Below are positions 12,350 to 13,398 of a DNA stretch of 13,398 nt, one piece after another. The notes beneath the pieces are model-generated. The model worked only from the letters and a program-made list of their open reading frames with translations. It made no database searches and had not been told where the DNA came from. Source of the DNA: Chloroflexota bacterium (GTDB taxonomy: Bacteria > Chloroflexota > Anaerolineae > Anaerolineales > UBA4823); assembly GCA_012798185.1 (NCBI GenBank), contig JAAZNS010000486.1:1-13398 (forward strand), written 5' to 3'. Position 1 is the first letter of the stretch. Every line of letters begins with the position of its first letter. The position numbers and the translations under genes were made by a program.

Positions 12350-13398
12350 CTATTTACAAACTTCCTTAAGCGATTCTCTGAAAATATCTAACGCTTTAAA
12401 TATCTCACTTTCTGACACAACCAATGGGGGAATCCAACGAATTGTGTTATCCCAAGGACCGCAGGAAATCAGGATAAAATTCCTATCCAAGCAAGCATGG
12501 ATCAATGCCTTTGCAGTTGCTTTATCGGGTTTTCGCGATGAAGTTCTAATTTCCGTTCCAATCATTAACCCTTTTCCTCGGATGTCAGCTATGATTGGGT
12601 ACTCTTCCTGAAGCTTGCGTAAACCCGTAACTAACTGCTCGCCTCGTTGTTGTGCATTAAGGATTAATTTTTCATCTTTTATCGCCTTGAGTGTTGCCAC
12701 TGCAGCAGCCACAGCTACGGCATTGCCTCCATATGTTCCGCCATGAGAACCAGGTGTCCATTTTTTCATCAGATCCATCGGGCTGAAAACACCAGCTAAA
12801 GGCATCCCGGAGGCAATTCCCTTAGCAACCGTCATGATATCTGGTTGAATGCCAAAGTGCTCGATGGCAAACCATTTTCCAGTTCTGCCTACTCCCGATT
12901 GTACTTCATCAGCAATCAGCAGAATCCCGTTGCGGTCACATATTTCACGCAAACCTTTCATGAAACTTACAGGGGGAACTACATATCCCCCTTCACCTAA
13001 AACCGGTTCAATTAAAATCGCAGCCGTTTCTTCTGGAGACGTTTGCGTCAATAACAATAGTTCCAATTCTTCCAGACACCATTGACTGGTTTTTTCCTCA
13101 TCCCACCCATATCTGAAAGCATATGGATAAGGTGCGACGAAGACACCCGCCATGAGAGGCTGATATCCGGAACGATAGATTGTTTTCGATGTTGTTAATG
13201 ACATAGTCCCAACAGTTCGCCCATGAAAACTGCCCTGGAAAACAATAATATTCGGTTTACCCGTTGCCTGACGGGCTAATTTTACTGCCCCCTCCACAGA
13301 TTCCGCACCTGAATTGGTGAAGAAAAATCCATCAATATTCGATGGAACAATCGGTTTTAATTCTTCAACCAATTCTAATAATGGCTTATGCCGGATAA
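12350..13398 (-). CDS. Class III PLP-dependent aminotransferase (GABA transaminase-like), 5' end outside window
   Basis: The open frame runs to the window edge (first complete codon ends at 13396), so about 348 C-terminal residues are present of a protein normally 420-450 long. The apparent internal TTG start at 13372 is not real: upstream codons give RHKPLLELVEEL, matching the family. Class III signatures are FFTNSGAESVEGAVKLAR, FQGSFHGRT, LIEPVLGEGGYVVPP, IADEVQSGVGRTGKW (Asp contacts the PLP ring nitrogen) and TVAKGIASGMPLAG, containing the Schiff-base Lys. The closest look is to 4-aminobutyrate and related omega-amino-acid or amine transaminases, which yield aldehydes; acetylornithine or other amine transaminases cannot be excluded. 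It is the upstream gene of the operon with AOR, which could oxidise the semialdehyde product. Confidence 0.88.
   Translation of the reverse strand, partial: IRHKPLLELVEELKPIVPSNIDGFFFTNSGAESVEGAVKLARQATGKPNIIVFQGSFHGRTVGTMSLTTSKTIYRSGYQPLMAGVFVAPYPYAFRYGWDEEKTSQWCLEELELLLLTQTSPEETAAILIEPVLGEGGYVVPPVSFMKGLREICDRNGILLIADEVQSGVGRTGKWFAIEHFGIQPDIMTVAKGIASGMPLAGVFSPMDLMKKWTPGSHGGTYGGNAVAVAAAVATLKAIKDEKLILNAQQRGEQLVTGLRKLQEEYPIIADIRGKGLMIGTEIRTSSRKPDKATAKALIHACLDRNFILISCGPWDNTIRWIPPLVVSESEIFKALDIFRESLKEVCK

Noticed and set aside
10563..12611. Several plus-strand ORFs (for example 11091-11591, 166 codons) opposite the AOR and aminotransferase genes
   Set aside because: They lie antisense to strongly conserved AOR and aminotransferase coding sequence, lack ribosome-binding sites, and their translations show no family motif.
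1..13398. CRISPR arrays, tRNA or rRNA genes, transposase genes
   Set aside because: No regularly spaced repeats, no tRNA-like cloverleaf with a TTCGANNC arm in a non-coding gap, and no transposase motifs were seen; the non-coding gaps are few and were read individually.

Overview
The window is a low-GC (roughly 40% by eye), gene-dense bacterial segment. Gene families and order suggest an anaerobic member of the Chloroflexota (Anaerolineae-like). The indications are an Asp23-family gene beside nusB, a cyanobacterial-type TPTVDP motif in TatC, SCP2-type thiolases with DUF35 partners, and a tungsten-type aldehyde:ferredoxin oxidoreductase (AOR) with its own MoaD. The taxonomic placement is an inference, because no marker gene is present.

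Layout. (1) 1-99: the 3' end of a gene whose last residues resemble a PPDK regulatory (PpsR-type) kinase. (2) 145-3053, plus strand: a tight housekeeping operon, fabG - asp23/yqhY-type - nusB - tatA/B - tatC, closed by an imperfect terminator hairpin (3059-3105). (3) 3106-3423: a non-coding stretch with several hairpins and a near-palindromic operator candidate. (4) 3424-6759, plus strand: a four-gene operon of two paralogous SCP2-thiolase-like proteins and two paralogous DUF35 (zinc ribbon + OB-fold) proteins. Each gene has a strong Shine-Dalgarno sequence, unlike the neighbouring operon. (5) 6768-6900: a 133-bp segment bounded by GGGGTTGTC / GACAGCCCC inverted repeats, possibly a MITE or IS remnant. 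(6) 7006-10319, plus strand: a two-TM membrane protein and a large multidomain secreted protein ending in a glycosidase-like barrel. (7) 10313-13398, minus strand: a convergent operon, class III aminotransferase (5' end cut by the window) - AOR - MoaD-like protein.

How the genes work together. The minus-strand operon reads as a short amine-oxidation route: the transaminase makes an aldehyde and AOR oxidises it to an acid while reducing ferredoxin. The MoaD-like protein would supply sulfur for the tungstopterin cofactor. The thiolase/DUF35 cluster should act on a CoA-linked substrate, but both thiolase-like subunits lack the nucleophilic Cys and the GHP histidine, so ordinary thiolysis is unlikely. 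The first operon groups fatty-acid reduction, a YqhY-type protein linked in Bacillus to acetyl-CoA carboxylase, transcription antitermination and Tat export.

The strongest leads are the thiolase/DUF35 2+2 cluster without canonical catalytic residues, the MoaD-like protein whose Gly-Gly is followed by seven more residues, the perfect hairpin with T-runs on both strands inside that moaD gene, and a TatC lacking both Glu residues known in E. coli for signal-peptide recognition.
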